A DNA stretch of 64,000 nucleotides from Brachyspira hampsonii (GCF_001746205.1 NZ_MDCO01000010.1:116467-180466), one strand, 5' to 3'; counted from the stretch's first letter, positions 1 through 8,836 are shown. Made by a program: numbers and translations. The notes: generated by a model not told the origin, from the sequence alone.

Positions 1-453
1 GAAAGCTCCTCCAAATAACATGCCTAAATAAACAGACATAACAGGTCTTTTACCATTATTTAATTTGCTTCTGACAGAGTCTTCATTGTTATAGTTTACA
101 TATAAGAAATTAATATCATAATACATGCCAAATAAAAAAGTATGTGTTTGTATGGATTGTATATTATTAGAATATGCATTTCCTGGTATTGGATTTCTAT
201 AAAGATATTCAAATTCTGCCCTTACAGTAGAGTATTTATGCAGTATATCAAAATTATATCCTATGGCAGCACCGCCTCCTATATACATATTCATAGTATT
301 TTTTTTATTTTCTTTGTTTTGTATTCCAGAATCTCCAATATTAAATATAAATTTAGGTGATAAATAAGCTCCTATATCCATAGACATAAGCATATTAGTA
401 AGGCATGCAGTCGATATACATATAATCAAAAATTTTTTTATTAAAAACTTCAT
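1..453 (-). CDS. Outer-membrane beta-barrel-type protein, C-terminus cut by window edge
   Basis: The frame is open from an ATG at 453-451 to the window edge, giving 151 codons without a stop. The N-terminus (MKFLIKKFLIICISTACL) is a basic, hydrophobic secretion signal. The rest alternates polar and aromatic residues (YIGGGAAIGYNFD, FLFGMYYDINFLYVNY), as expected of outer-membrane strands. It is the last of four same-strand genes that all encode exported envelope proteins, so it probably shares their transcript. I do not recognise a named family. A small spirochaetal surface barrel is the best description, and the missing C-terminus prevents checking for a terminal aromatic residue. Confidence 0.7.
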   Translation of the reverse strand, partial: MKFLIKKFLIICISTACLTNMLMSMDIGAYLSPKFIFNIGDSGIQNKENKKNTMNMYIGGGAAIGYNFDILHKYSTVRAEFEYLYRNPIPGNAYSNNIQSIQTHTFLFGMYYDINFLYVNYNNEDSVRSKLNNGKRPVMSVYLGMLFGGAF

Positions 454-472
454 AAAATGCTATCCTTAAACA

Positions 473-1180
473 TCAAAACAATATTCCTATAGCAAATCTT
501 GGCAGAGGAACAATTCTTATTATGCTTTTATATGAAAATCCTATATCTATTATTGATATATCAAAGAAAGGACGAACACCGCTGTTAATACCTAAACTTC
601 TTGAAATATCTATTCTAAATCCCATCTCGCCTGATATATAAAAATCCCATATATTACTATTTCTATTAGTATAAGTTAATGTTTCTTTTTCCAATTCTCT
701 TCCTTGAGTTATGAACAATGTTGTTCCTACTTTAGGCATTAAGAAAAAACCTGAAGCTCTGTCTTTACTATTAAAATAAAATCTGCCGCCTATAGAAAGC
801 CCAAGTCCGTATACATTTCCACTGTATTGTCTTTTTGAATTATTATAATAAGTTTTCATAGAATAAAAGCCTGTATCTACATTGATATCTGCTTTTTCTG
901 ATACTCTAAAAGTGTATGTAAGATCTAATCCGAAAGTACCTTGAAGTTTCAAATTGTTGATGTCATTTGATGGAATTAAAAGATTTACAACAGAGGGAGC
1001 TAACAGCATATAAAAAATTGTAGTTCCGAAATTGACACCTATAGAATTTCTATGTGAATTTATTCCATTTTCATTGGTATTATTTCTGTGTTTTTCTACT
1101 ACAATGTTTGAAATATCATTAGCAAATGTGATATTAGCAAGTATAAATAAAAATAAAATTATTAATATATTCTTTCTCAT
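473..1180 (-). CDS. Predicted outer-membrane beta-barrel protein
   Basis: This is a 235-residue protein with a signal peptide (MRKNILIILFLFILANITFA, cleavage expected after TFA). Many alternating strand-like segments follow (FGLDLTYTFRV, VDTGFYSMKTYY, GLGLSIGGRFYF), and the last residue is Phe after a hydrophobic run, the usual C-terminal signal for barrel insertion. It sits 15 bp downstream of the next barrel gene on the same strand and 19 bp before the partial barrel gene, so co-transcription is likely. The function is unknown. No catalytic motif is visible, and its role as a porin, adhesin or antigen cannot be decided from sequence. Confidence 0.75.
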   Translation of the reverse strand: MRKNILIILFLFILANITFANDISNIVVEKHRNNTNENGINSHRNSIGVNFGTTIFYMLLAPSVVNLLIPSNDINNLKLQGTFGLDLTYTFRVSEKADINVDTGFYSMKTYYNNSKRQYSGNVYGLGLSIGGRFYFNSKDRASGFFLMPKVGTTLFITQGRELEKETLTYTNRNSNIWDFYISGEMGFRIDISRSLGINSGVRPFFDISIIDIGFSYKSIIRIVPLPRFAIGILF

Positions 1181-1195
1181 ACCATTTATACCTCA

Positions 1196-2179
1196 CTAAA
1201 ATCTTAAGCTGAAACCTATTCTAGGGAATAGAGAAAATCTTATTGCAGAAACATAATTTATCCAAGAAGGAAAAGAATTCCAAGTAGGTATCATGGCATT
1301 TATATCAACTAAACCGCTTCCGAAAAATCCGATTCCCTCATGAATGTCTGAATAAAGCCCAGGTATTCCGGATCTTATATAATATCCTATTTCAAATAAT
1401 GATATATCTATATAAGGTTTTACAGGCCATTCTCTTGTAGGGAATAACTCTATAGTCCAACCTAATTCATAGGATAGATACATTGTAGTATCAACGGTAT
1501 GTCTTTTTGTATGCAGTCCCAAAATTCCATTTTCGGTTTCAATATCATATATTAATACCTCTACGCCAAATCTGAATGTATTTACAATTTGTCTGTTTTT
1601 ACCTCCAAAAAATTTTATCCCTATTGTTGCCGGAAAATATATTAGAGATGCTTTGAGATAAGTATCTGAACTCACTAAAGTATCAATAATATTATCTGTA
1701 ACATTATCTGTATTAGGAATATCTGTTCCAGGTATATTTACTTCAGGTACATTTAGTCCAGGAATAAAATCAGCCGCCAAATCTCCAGCTTTATCTTTAG
1801 GCACTCCAAGCTGAAATGACATAGCCTGCACTCCAAATCCTATTTCCACACCTATGCGGGGGTGAAGTAATAATGTATATGATACATTTGGAACATACCA
1901 AAAACTAGATTTAGCTTCTATAGCACTTAAATATTTATCAAATTGACTTAAATCAAGACCAGCTAAACCTGTAAAAGTTTGATAATTATCAAATATTGTA
2001 TTAATTAAAGGCGGAATTAATCCAGCATATCCAGGATTTAAATTCACACTTACAATTTGTCTGCCTTTAATCCAGCTATAAGTATTAGTATCCGATTGTG
2101 TAGACATAGGTATGCCATTGGCATATAGATTAATAATTGATATATTAAATACTATAATAGCTGTAATAATTCTTTTCAT
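1196..2179 (-). CDS. Predicted outer-membrane beta-barrel protein, 327 aa
   Basis: The N-terminus is a signal peptide (MKRIITAIIVFNISIINLYANG). The body contains amphipathic strand-like stretches (YVPNVSYTLLLHPRIGVEIGFGVQAM, FRFGVEVLIYD, MYLSYELGWTIELF) and ends FPRIGFSLRF with the terminal Phe typical of outer-membrane barrels. A Pro/Asn/Asp-rich segment near residues 140-165 (NVPEVNIPGTDIPNTDNVTDN) looks like a long loop. The gene lies 21 bp downstream of the lipoprotein gene and 15 bp upstream of the next barrel gene, suggesting an envelope operon transcribed leftwards. No specific family was recognised. Confidence 0.75.
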   Translation of the reverse strand: MKRIITAIIVFNISIINLYANGIPMSTQSDTNTYSWIKGRQIVSVNLNPGYAGLIPPLINTIFDNYQTFTGLAGLDLSQFDKYLSAIEAKSSFWYVPNVSYTLLLHPRIGVEIGFGVQAMSFQLGVPKDKAGDLAADFIPGLNVPEVNIPGTDIPNTDNVTDNIIDTLVSSDTYLKASLIYFPATIGIKFFGGKNRQIVNTFRFGVEVLIYDIETENGILGLHTKRHTVDTTMYLSYELGWTIELFPTREWPVKPYIDISLFEIGYYIRSGIPGLYSDIHEGIGFFGSGLVDINAMIPTWNSFPSWINYVSAIRFSLFPRIGFSLRF

Positions 2180-2200
2180 ATCGTAACCTTAAATAAGGAA

Positions 2201-2701
2201 TTATTTAGATGTTGCTGTTTCAACTTTACCAAAATGTAATCCGCTTAGTATTTCTCCTATTTTGTTTTTTTCTTCTTCTGTAACTTGGGCAGTTCCTATT
2301 ACATCTTCAGGTTTAATATTACTTGGGTCCTTGCTGTTTGCTATTCCATTAATAACTCCTATAGCATTTTCCTGTCCCACTATATTTATTATTTCTTTAA
2401 CACCATCTGTACTTCCTCCATCTGTGCTAATAGTTACTAAATTTCCAAGAGGTGCTGCTATTACATAATCATTGCCGTTAGCAAAAATACCTGCTATTCC
2501 TAATATAGAGTCTTCAAATTTGTAATTTTGACCATCAAGAGTTAATGTATCTCCATTTATAGTAACGCCATTCCAACTGCCTTTTAATAGTTTGTTTAAA
2601 ATGTATTCAGGTCCTGGCTGTGTTACTGTAAGTTCTGTTTTTTTACATGAAAATATAGTTAATAAAGCAAAAATTATTAATATATATTTATTAAATTTCA
2701 T
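2201..2701 (-). CDS. Small lipoprotein of unknown function
   Basis: This 166-residue protein begins MKFNKYILIIFALLTIFSCKK. It has a short basic N-region, a hydrophobic core and a lipobox-like IFSC, with Cys19 as the predicted lipidated residue. The mature part is soluble-looking, with repeated Asn/Gly/Asp turns (LKGSWNGVTINGDTLTLDGQNYKFED). The initiating ATG is preceded by AAGGGG about 6 bases upstream. It is the first gene of the leftward envelope group, followed by three barrel proteins. A 713-bp gene-free region lies upstream, where its promoter should be. I do not recognise a family. Confidence 0.75.
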   Translation of the reverse strand: MKFNKYILIIFALLTIFSCKKTELTVTQPGPEYILNKLLKGSWNGVTINGDTLTLDGQNYKFEDSILGIAGIFANGNDYVIAAPLGNLVTISTDGGSTDGVKEIINIVGQENAIGVINGIANSKDPSNIKPEDVIGTAQVTEEEKNKIGEILSGLHFGKVETATSK

Positions 2702-3414
2702 TGTGCTTCCCCTTAAAATAAAAATTATATTTTTAAATTATATAATTTTTATTAATAAAAACAACTAATAAAAATAACTAAATAAAAATCCATCAATATA
2801 ACTCGGATATATATACATTAAAATTTAATATTTATGTAGTATTAAAATAAATAAAATATTATATTTGTTTTGATATACTTAACTAAGTTATTTTAAATTT
2901 TACAATATAATAAATAGTATTAATTTAATATTGTTTTGTAACTAATTAGTAAGATTTTTAAAATAGTTTTTGTTTTATATTCATATAAGTTTTTATTTGC
3001 TTAGTATATTTTACATATAATAAACTTGCTTCAAGACTAATTTTATTTATAATTGCGGTAACTAGCTGCCATTTTGTGCGTGCCGATGAGGTCAGTCTTG
3101 TTAAGCGTGTCTTCAGCAGATGTTGTTAGAGTAAAGACTGCATATTTATATAATAAAATAATAATTTATACAACATGTAAAACATTATTTTTATGGTTTA
3201 TAAATTACGAAATTTTTATATATGATTTTTTCAGGTACTTTTGAAATAAGTCTAATATTCAACACTAGTATTAAAAATACTATAAATATTAATTGGTTTT
3301 TGAAATAATTTCATTAATATAATATGAATTGTATTATAAATGCTTGACAGAAAATTTGAATTGAAGTAAAATTCTTCAATACGCATTAAAGAATTAGGGT
3401 AAATTTCTTGTCTT
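2702..3414. other. Gene-free 713-bp intergenic region with a less AT-rich island
   Basis: No convincing coding frame is present on either strand. Most of the stretch is nearly pure A/T. Around 3053-3140 there is a clearly less AT-rich island (GCGGTAACTAGCTGCC, GTGCGTGCCGATGAGG) containing CAGTCTT and AAGACTG, which could close a hairpin. The left part of this island resembles sequence near the right end of the window. The region separates divergent genes, so it should hold the promoters of the lipoprotein gene and of the HIRAN gene, but I could not assign either one securely. Confidence 0.5.
3024..3066 (+). repeat. Degenerate 43-nt interspersed repeat, copy A
   Basis: This 43-nt segment starts ACTTGCTTCAAGACTAATTTT and ends ACTAGC. 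A second segment of the same length at 63853-63895 starts ACTTGTTTCAAAACTAATTTT and ends ACTAGC. Both lie in intergenic sequence and lead into a less AT-rich, hairpin-capable stretch. The similarity was found by eye. Its genome-wide copy number is unknown. Confidence 0.45.
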
Positions 3415-3837
3415 ATGGATAAAAATACAGAACATATAACTTGTCTAATTAATCATGAAGAGAGTTTTAAAAGGATTATTATAAATAGGAATTACAAAAC
3501 AAAAAGATATTATATAGATTTTTTTGTTGCAGGATATAAATACAATAATGGTAAAGATGTTATAGATTTATTACTTAAAAATGAGCCTATAAATTTGCTT
3601 CGTGATATAACAAATCCTTATGATAGATTTGCTATAGCCATTTACGACAGAAGTTTTGATTTCAGGTTAGGATATGTTCCAAGTATTATATCTCCTTTAA
3701 TATCATACAAGTTAGAAGATAAGCGAAATAAAGTATATGCCAGAATAAAGAATGTAAAATTAGATGCTATAGATGAGTGTAAAATAGAAATAAGAGTATT
3801 TATAGATATAGATAAAAATAAGAAGAAAGCTGTATGA
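3415..3837 (+). CDS. Stand-alone HIRAN-domain protein
   Basis: This 140-residue protein contains, from about residue 35 to 120, the pattern of a HIRAN domain: FVAGYKY, a spacer, LLRDITNPYDRFAIAIYD, then LGYVPSIISPLISYKLED and a final ARIKNVK strand. HIRAN domains bind single-stranded DNA 3' ends in SMARCAD-type and HLTF helicases. In bacteria they often occur as small single-domain proteins of unknown role. No helicase or nuclease domain is attached here. The gene lies 47 bp upstream of holA, on the same strand, so a replication or repair association is plausible but unproven. The ATG start lacks a strong Shine-Dalgarno sequence. Confidence 0.7.
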   Translation: MDKNTEHITCLINHEESFKRIIINRNYKTKRYYIDFFVAGYKYNNGKDVIDLLLKNEPINLLRDITNPYDRFAIAIYDRSFDFRLGYVPSIISPLISYKLEDKRNKVYARIKNVKLDAIDECKIEIRVFIDIDKNKKKAV

Positions 3838-3884
3838 GATATTATATTGATTATAAAAAAAATATATGATATCATATATTCATT

Positions 3885-4901
3885 ATGAATAAAGTTTCAG
3901 TAAAAACAGAAATAGAATTTCAAAAAATTAAAGATAATTATATAAAAGAACCATTTAAACATTGTGTTTATATACTTACAGGCAAAGAAAGACTTTTTAA
4001 AAAAGCATTTATAGCAGCTATGCATTCAAGTATGTTTCCAGATGAAGGAGACAGTGAAATGAATTACAGTGTATTTTATGATAAAAATGATGCTGTAGGT
4101 TTTACTCCTTTAGAGGTAGCAGATACTCCTCCATTTGGCTCTAAATTAAGACTTATTATAATTTATAAATATAATAATTTTCAGGAAGATTTTTTAGATT
4201 ATTGCTCAAATCCTTCAAAAACTTCTGTAGTCATACTTGAAACCGAAAGTTCATTAGATGAAGATCCTATATATAAATATTTTTCTAAAAAGAAAGAGGT
4301 CAATAATATATATTTTATAGATTTTCCGCTTCCTGATGAAAGAGATTTTAGGGGCTTAATAAATGCTTATATTATTAAGCAAGGAAAAAAAATATCTTCT
4401 GAAGCTATAGAATATCTTATTAATAATATAAATTTGGATTATGATTCGCTTTACTCAGAGCTTGGAAAAATATGCAGCTATAACGATAAAGAATATTTAA
4501 ATGTTGAAGATATAGCAGATTTTACTTATGTATCAAAAAATAGGAATATATTTGATTTTTTAGATGCTCTATTTGAAAGAGACAGAAAAAAATGCTTCAG
4601 TATAATGCATAGATTGGATCAAGATGCCTCAAATTCTTTAACTTTAATGATGAATAATTTTTTGGCTGTATATTATATGAAGATATTTCCTCCCCAAACT
4701 ACATTAGGTGAGATAAGCAAATTAACTAAGATTCCGGAGTTTATATTGAAAAAGAAAAAAACTTCATTAAAACTATTTTCATTGGAGGAAATAGTAAAAA
4801 TAATATCCAAAATATCATATTTAAACACTTTAAGTGTTACAACACCTGTTAATATTTTTAAAGCTCATTTTGAATTATTTTTATTTACAATAACGAAATA
4901 A
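3885..4901 (+). CDS. holA: DNA polymerase III delta subunit (clamp loader)
   Basis: At 338 residues this matches the usual length of HolA, the clamp-loader wrench subunit that opens the beta sliding clamp. Visible family features are the N-terminal AAA-like fold opening (HCVYILTGKERLFKKAFIAAM), the ETPPFGSKLRLIIIYKY-type strand (here ADTPPFGSKLRLIIIY), FPLPDERDFRGLINAYIIKQGKKIS, then the helical region around LDYDSLYSELGKIC with IFDFLDALFERDRKKCF. As in other delta subunits no functional Walker A motif is present. The C-terminal helical collar domain is complete. It follows the HIRAN gene closely. Identification is by overall pattern, since delta is poorly conserved. Confidence 0.8.
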   Translation: MNKVSVKTEIEFQKIKDNYIKEPFKHCVYILTGKERLFKKAFIAAMHSSMFPDEGDSEMNYSVFYDKNDAVGFTPLEVADTPPFGSKLRLIIIYKYNNFQEDFLDYCSNPSKTSVVILETESSLDEDPIYKYFSKKKEVNNIYFIDFPLPDERDFRGLINAYIIKQGKKISSEAIEYLINNINLDYDSLYSELGKICSYNDKEYLNVEDIADFTYVSKNRNIFDFLDALFERDRKKCFSIMHRLDQDASNSLTLMMNNFLAVYYMKIFPPQTTLGEISKLTKIPEFILKKKKTSLKLFSLEEIVKIISKISYLNTLSVTTPVNIFKAHFELFLFTITK

Positions 4902-5209
4902 TTTTATAATGCATTTTGTTTTTAGAGTAAAAATTTCATTAGAAAATTTATTAATTATTTTAAAATCATATAGTAATAATTATAAAAAATTAAAAGAGTT
5001 ATTTATTATATTTGAAAAAAATTCTGTTCTAGTTTATGATAATTCATATAATTATTAATTAATAAAGATTTAAAATATATATTTTATATATTGATTATTT
5101 CTTATTTAATTTTTTAAATTAAGAAAATATTTTTTAATGGAAAGATTATATAAATAAATATTTTTTATATTACAATTTATAAATTTATTTTATATTAATA
5201 GAATTTTCT
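4902..5209. other. Intergenic region with one doubtful 49-codon frame
   Basis: The stretch between holA and the ComFB gene's promoter is almost pure A/T. An ATG frame at 4909-5058 (49 residues, MHFVFRVKISLENLL...) is open and on the same strand. It has no recognisable ribosome binding site and no family resemblance, so I do not call it a gene. It could also be an extension of the holA 3' region. Nothing else is recognisable. Confidence 0.4.
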
Positions 5210-5238
5210 TTGACAAATAATCGTTTGTTTTGTATAAT
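5210..5238 (+). promoter_or_regulatory. Consensus sigma-70 promoter of the ComFB-domain gene
   Basis: TTGACA at 5210-5215 and TATAAT at 5233-5238 are both perfect consensus hexamers separated by 17 bp. Transcription should start about 20 bp before the GGAGGGCGG ribosome binding site at 5252-5260. Confidence 0.85.
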
Positions 5239-5265
5239 ATTATATATATTTGGAGGGCGGTTTTT

Positions 5266-5940
5266 ATGTATTTAGTAAATCTTATGGAACAAAAAGTTTC
5301 AAAACTAGCAGACTCATACTTAAAAGAAAAAAATATTCCCGTTAATACTAATATGCGTATGGATATAATAGCTTATACTTTGAATAGAGTTCAGCCTCAG
5401 TATGTTACAAGTGCTAGAGGAGTTCTTCATAGTTATAATAAAGATACTATACAAAGCAATACAGAAATATTGAGTATTATAGCAGATGCTTGTGAAATAG
5501 TTACTAGAAGAAAGGAAAATACATTACTTGAGTCGGTTCCTTCTATTGATGAAAGCGGATATTATTTAACTTATCCTAGTATAATGGGTAATATTACAGC
5601 TTCTAATAATTTTGGAAAAATAGAAAATGCTTTAGTTTATATATTTTCTGAAGGAAAAATACTTCAAGGTTATGGAGTTAATTTTCCTAATCCTGCTATA
5701 GTATCAAGCAATGTTCCAGGCAAATTTATGTTCTGCTTTATGCCGAAAAAAGTTGATTCTAATGAAGAGGTTGAAGTTAAGCTTGATATGGTTATAGAAT
5801 CAGAAAAGTTTATGCAATATGAAAATGTATTAACTTACAAGTTGAAACCTTCATACTACAATGCAGGAGATATGCCGTTGTTTTGTATAGAAGAGGTTAA
5901 TGATATACTGCTTATAGAAAATCATAATATAGCTAATTAA
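5266..5940 (+). CDS. ComFB-domain protein
   Basis: The start chosen is the ATG at 5266, which has a GGAGGGCGG ribosome binding site just upstream. An earlier ATG in frame lies inside the promoter. The protein has 224 residues. Residues 1-60 match the late-competence ComFB domain (NLMEQKVSKLADSYLKE, then MRMDIIAYTLNRVQPQYVTSARGVLH). The typical Cys pair of many ComFB proteins is not evident in this short loop. The C-terminal half (residues about 90-220) is all-beta-looking and not recognised. In other bacteria ComFB-domain proteins occur in competence operons and in cyclic-dinucleotide signalling. Which role applies here is unknown. The strong promoter suggests robust expression. Confidence 0.7.
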   Translation: MYLVNLMEQKVSKLADSYLKEKNIPVNTNMRMDIIAYTLNRVQPQYVTSARGVLHSYNKDTIQSNTEILSIIADACEIVTRRKENTLLESVPSIDESGYYLTYPSIMGNITASNNFGKIENALVYIFSEGKILQGYGVNFPNPAIVSSNVPGKFMFCFMPKKVDSNEEVEVKLDMVIESEKFMQYENVLTYKLKPSYYNAGDMPLFCIEEVNDILLIENHNIAN

Positions 5941-6001
5941 CTATAATATATTTACAACTGTCAAATATATGCTGTTTGTTTAGAGATTTGAAGAGAAGTT
6001 G

Positions 6002-6553
6002 ATGAAAGTAATTAGATTTATAGTATTTGCATGTTTTTTGGTTATTTTTATAGTTATAGCAAACATAATTCATAAGAATATTAATTCGTATGAAGTTGTA
6101 GACATAAAAAATCCGTTTACTTATTATAATTTAATAACATATAGTAATAATGAAATTAAGTCATTAGCTTCTTTATCATTTAAAGATTCATTTGAAAGTT
6201 TAGCTGAAATGTTTGATATAGATGCCTTCTTTGCAGTAAATAATATACTAAAAAAAAATATAAAGATTAGAGAAGATGATGCTCAATTAGTTGTATTTAC
6301 CGGAAGTAATTATATAATGCAAATAACCATTAATAGCAGCTATAATGTTGATACTTTATTTGATAATATATTGAACAGTTTGAATTCTAATAATATACAA
6401 TTAGAAAAGTATTCTTTAGATGATGAAGAGGGGGATATTTTAGCTGAAATTTATACTCATAAAACTGATAATTATAAAATAGTCATAACGAAGAGTTATA
6501 TGTCAAATTCTAGTAATTTATCCATAGATTATGTTAATTTATTAGAATTATGA
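6002..6553 (+). CDS. Membrane-anchored protein of unknown function
   Basis: This 183-residue protein starts at the ATG at 6002, with GAAGAGAAG upstream. A TTG directly before it is in frame but not needed. One hydrophobic segment at residues 5-25 (IRFIVFACFLVIFIVIANII) anchors or secretes it. The remainder is a soluble alpha/beta-looking domain with no recognised motif. It sits between the ComFB gene and the PerR-like regulator, same strand, with about 60 bp on the left and its own promoter-like sequence between it and perR. The function is not known. Confidence 0.65.
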   Translation: MKVIRFIVFACFLVIFIVIANIIHKNINSYEVVDIKNPFTYYNLITYSNNEIKSLASLSFKDSFESLAEMFDIDAFFAVNNILKKNIKIREDDAQLVVFTGSNYIMQITINSSYNVDTLFDNILNSLNSNNIQLEKYSLDDEEGDILAEIYTHKTDNYKIVITKSYMSNSSNLSIDYVNLLEL

Positions 6554-6593
6554 TATTTTTTCTGTATTATTTGTATAAAAAATTATTTTTTTC

Positions 6594-6621
6594 TTGACAA
6601 ATAATTTACTTGATATAATAT
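6594..6621 (+). promoter_or_regulatory. Putative promoter of the PerR-like gene
   Basis: TTGACA at 6594-6599 is followed by GATATAATATT. A TATAAT at 6614-6619 gives only 14 bp spacing, and the TAATAT at 6616-6621 gives 16 bp. A Fur/PerR-type operator could overlap, but I see no clear 7-1-7 palindrome. Confidence 0.5.
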
Positions 6622-6668
6622 TACTAAATAAGATTGATTATTAATTGCTTTAGTAAGGAAATTAGGTT

Positions 6669-7055
6669 ATGAATAATACAAGAAATACAATACAAAAGCA
6701 GGTGATTTTAAATGCTGTTAGAGAGCTTAAAAATCACCCAACTTCAGAAGAAGTTTATAATTATATAAAACCAAACTTTCCATCTATAAGTTTGGGTACA
6801 GTGTATAGAAATCTAAATTTGCTGTCAGAAACTAAAGAGATTCAAAAATTATCTATAATAGATGATGCTGTTCGCTTTGATCATATAACTAACGATCATT
6901 ATCATTTTCAGTGTGGTAAATGTAAGAAATTGTTGGATATACCTATGGAATATCAGAAAAAACTAGATGAATTAGTTTCCAAAGAATATGATGTAGATGT
7001 ATTTAAACATGATATTGTATTTACAGGTACTTGCAAAAATTGTAAAGATTGTTAA
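6669..7055 (+). CDS. perR: Fur-family metalloregulator, PerR-like
   Basis: This 128-residue protein has an N-terminal winged helix (residues 1-75: QKQVILNAVRELKNHPTSEEVYNYIKPNFPSISLGTVYRNLNLLSE) and a C-terminal dimerisation domain. The metal-ligand pattern HYHFQCGKC and the final CKNCKDC give the two CxxC structural zinc pairs. SLGTVYRNLNLL is the recognition-helix signature of the family. Among Fur, Zur and PerR, the short C-terminus and the DHITNDHYHFQC segment with an Asp and His at PerR ligand positions favour PerR, a peroxide sensor, but Fur cannot be excluded. No catalase or ferritin gene is adjacent. A promoter-like TTGACA lies 70 bp upstream. Confidence 0.8.
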   Translation: MNNTRNTIQKQVILNAVRELKNHPTSEEVYNYIKPNFPSISLGTVYRNLNLLSETKEIQKLSIIDDAVRFDHITNDHYHFQCGKCKKLLDIPMEYQKKLDELVSKEYDVDVFKHDIVFTGTCKNCKDC

Positions 7056-7189
7056 TTAATTTGTGAATTTTCATAGCATAAATTTATTATGATTTTTATT
7101 TTTTGATGATTAAGTATATTGAAAGTCTTGATTTTAATATTTATATTTTATATACTAATTATATAACATTTTAAATTTAAGGAATAATT

Positions 7190-8776
7190 ATGTCAAAAGG
7201 CTATTTAGCTTTAGTGCTGCATGCTCACTTACCTTATGTGAGACACCCTGAACATGAAAATTTTTTGGAGGAAGAATGGCTGTATGAAGCTATCACAGAA
7301 ACTTATATACCTCTACTAGATGCTTATGACAGAATGGTTAATGATGGTGTTAACTTCAAGATAACTATGAGCGTAACTCCTCCTCTTATGAATATGCTTG
7401 CTAATGAATTGCTTCAAAATAGATATGTTAATTATATAGAGAAGTTAATAAAATTATCAGAATTGGAGTGTGAAAGAACTTCATTAGATCCTAGTTTTCA
7501 TTATACTGCTGAATTCTATAAAAATAAGTTTAAAAAGATAAGAGATATTTTTGTTTATAAATATAATAAAAATTTATTGAATGGTTTCAGATACTTTTTA
7601 GAGAGAGGGAATTTAGAGATAATTACCTGCGGTGCGACACATGGATTTTTCCCATTTATGCAGGAATATCCTAAAGCAATAGAAGCCCAATTAAAAATGG
7701 CTGTAAAAACCCATGAAAAACATTTGGGCAGAAAGCCTACAGGAATATGGTTAGGCGAATGTGGTTTCTTTCCCGGACTTGAAAAGCATCTTGCCAATAA
7801 TGGTATTAAATATTTCTTTGTTGATACTCATGGTATAATGTATGCTGATAAAGTACCTAAATATGGAGTTTATGCTCCTTTATACTGTTCAAGAGAGAGT
7901 AGGGTAGCAGCTTTCGGAAGAGATATAGAGAGTTCAAGAAGCGTGTGGAGTGCCGAAGTAGGTTATCCGGGAGATTTCAGATACAGAGAATTTTATAGAG
8001 ATATAGGTTATGATTTGCCTTTCGAGTATATTAAAGATTTTATACAGAGCAACGGACTTAGAAAAAATACAGGAATAAAATACTATAGAATTACAGGAAA
8101 AGACTGTCCAAAAGAGCCTTATAATCCAGAGTGGGCTATGGAGGCAGCTGGAGAGCATGCTGGAAACTTTATGTTCAACAGAGAAAAACAAATCGAGTAT
8201 TTAGATTCTGTTATGGACAGACCTCCTATAGTTGTATCTCCTTATGATGCTGAACTTTTTGGGCATTGGTGGTATGAAGGTCCTATGTTCATAGAGTTTT
8301 TAATGAGAAAGATACATTATGATCAAAACACTATAGAAACCATTACTCCTAAAGAATATTTAGAAAGACATCCTGTAAATCAAATATCAATGCCTTCAAT
8401 GTCAAGCTGGGGAGCTAATGGATACGGAGAAGTTTGGCTTAATGGTACTAATGGCTGGATATACAGGCATTTGCATAAAGCTGCTGAGAGAATGATAGAA
8501 TTGGCACATGATTATTATAATGAAACAGGGCTTTATGAAAGGGCATTGAATCAGGCGGCCAGAGAATTACTGCTTGCTCAAAGCAGCGACTGGGCTTTCA
8601 TTATGCATACAGGTACTATGGTTGAATATGCTGTTAATATGACAAAATTATATATAAAGAGATTCACAGACCTCTATTATGCTATTAAAAACAGAGATTT
8701 GAATGAAGAATGGCTAAGAAAAATAGAGTGGCGTGATGATATATTCCCAGAGATGGATTTTAGAATATACAGTTAA
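7190..8776 (+). CDS. GH57 1,4-alpha-glucan branching enzyme
   Basis: At 528 residues it has the length and motifs of family GH57 (DUF1957) branching enzymes. The N-terminal ALVLHAHLPYVRHPEHENFLEE is motif 1. GATHGFFPFM is motif 2. IWLGECGFFPGLE carries the catalytic nucleophile Glu of motif 3. SPYDAELFGHWWYEGP carries the acid/base Asp of motif 4. SSWGANGYGEVWLNGTNGW and the following C-terminal helical domain are also typical. It would make alpha-1,6 branches in a glycogen-like polymer in the cytoplasm. No other glycogen genes are adjacent. The ATG is preceded by AAGGAA. The gene stands alone with a strong hairpin terminator after it. Confidence 0.9.
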   Translation: MSKGYLALVLHAHLPYVRHPEHENFLEEEWLYEAITETYIPLLDAYDRMVNDGVNFKITMSVTPPLMNMLANELLQNRYVNYIEKLIKLSELECERTSLDPSFHYTAEFYKNKFKKIRDIFVYKYNKNLLNGFRYFLERGNLEIITCGATHGFFPFMQEYPKAIEAQLKMAVKTHEKHLGRKPTGIWLGECGFFPGLEKHLANNGIKYFFVDTHGIMYADKVPKYGVYAPLYCSRESRVAAFGRDIESSRSVWSAEVGYPGDFRYREFYRDIGYDLPFEYIKDFIQSNGLRKNTGIKYYRITGKDCPKEPYNPEWAMEAAGEHAGNFMFNREKQIEYLDSVMDRPPIVVSPYDAELFGHWWYEGPMFIEFLMRKIHYDQNTIETITPKEYLERHPVNQISMPSMSSWGANGYGEVWLNGTNGWIYRHLHKAAERMIELAHDYYNETGLYERALNQAARELLLAQSSDWAFIMHTGTMVEYAVNMTKLYIKRFTDLYYAIKNRDLNEEWLRKIEWRDDIFPEMDFRIYS

Positions 8777-8799
8777 ATAATTTTTTTAAGTAAATATAA

Positions 8800-8836
8800 A
8801 AGAGTATGCGTATTTATAATGCATACTCTTTTTTTA
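8800..8836 (+). terminator. Rho-independent terminator of the branching-enzyme gene
   Basis: AAGAGTATGC at 8800-8809 is perfectly complementary to GCATACTCTT at 8821-8830, with an 11-nt loop and a T7 run immediately after. The stem is also A-rich on its 5' side, so it could work for leftward transcripts too. Confidence 0.85.

Noticed and set aside
142..360. 72-codon frame on the plus strand
   Set aside because: It is antisense to the partial outer-membrane protein frame, which runs the whole way to the window edge with a signal peptide.
4909..5058. 49-codon ATG frame after holA
   Set aside because: No ribosome binding site, extreme A/T composition and no recognisable protein pattern. An open frame of this size is easily made by chance here.
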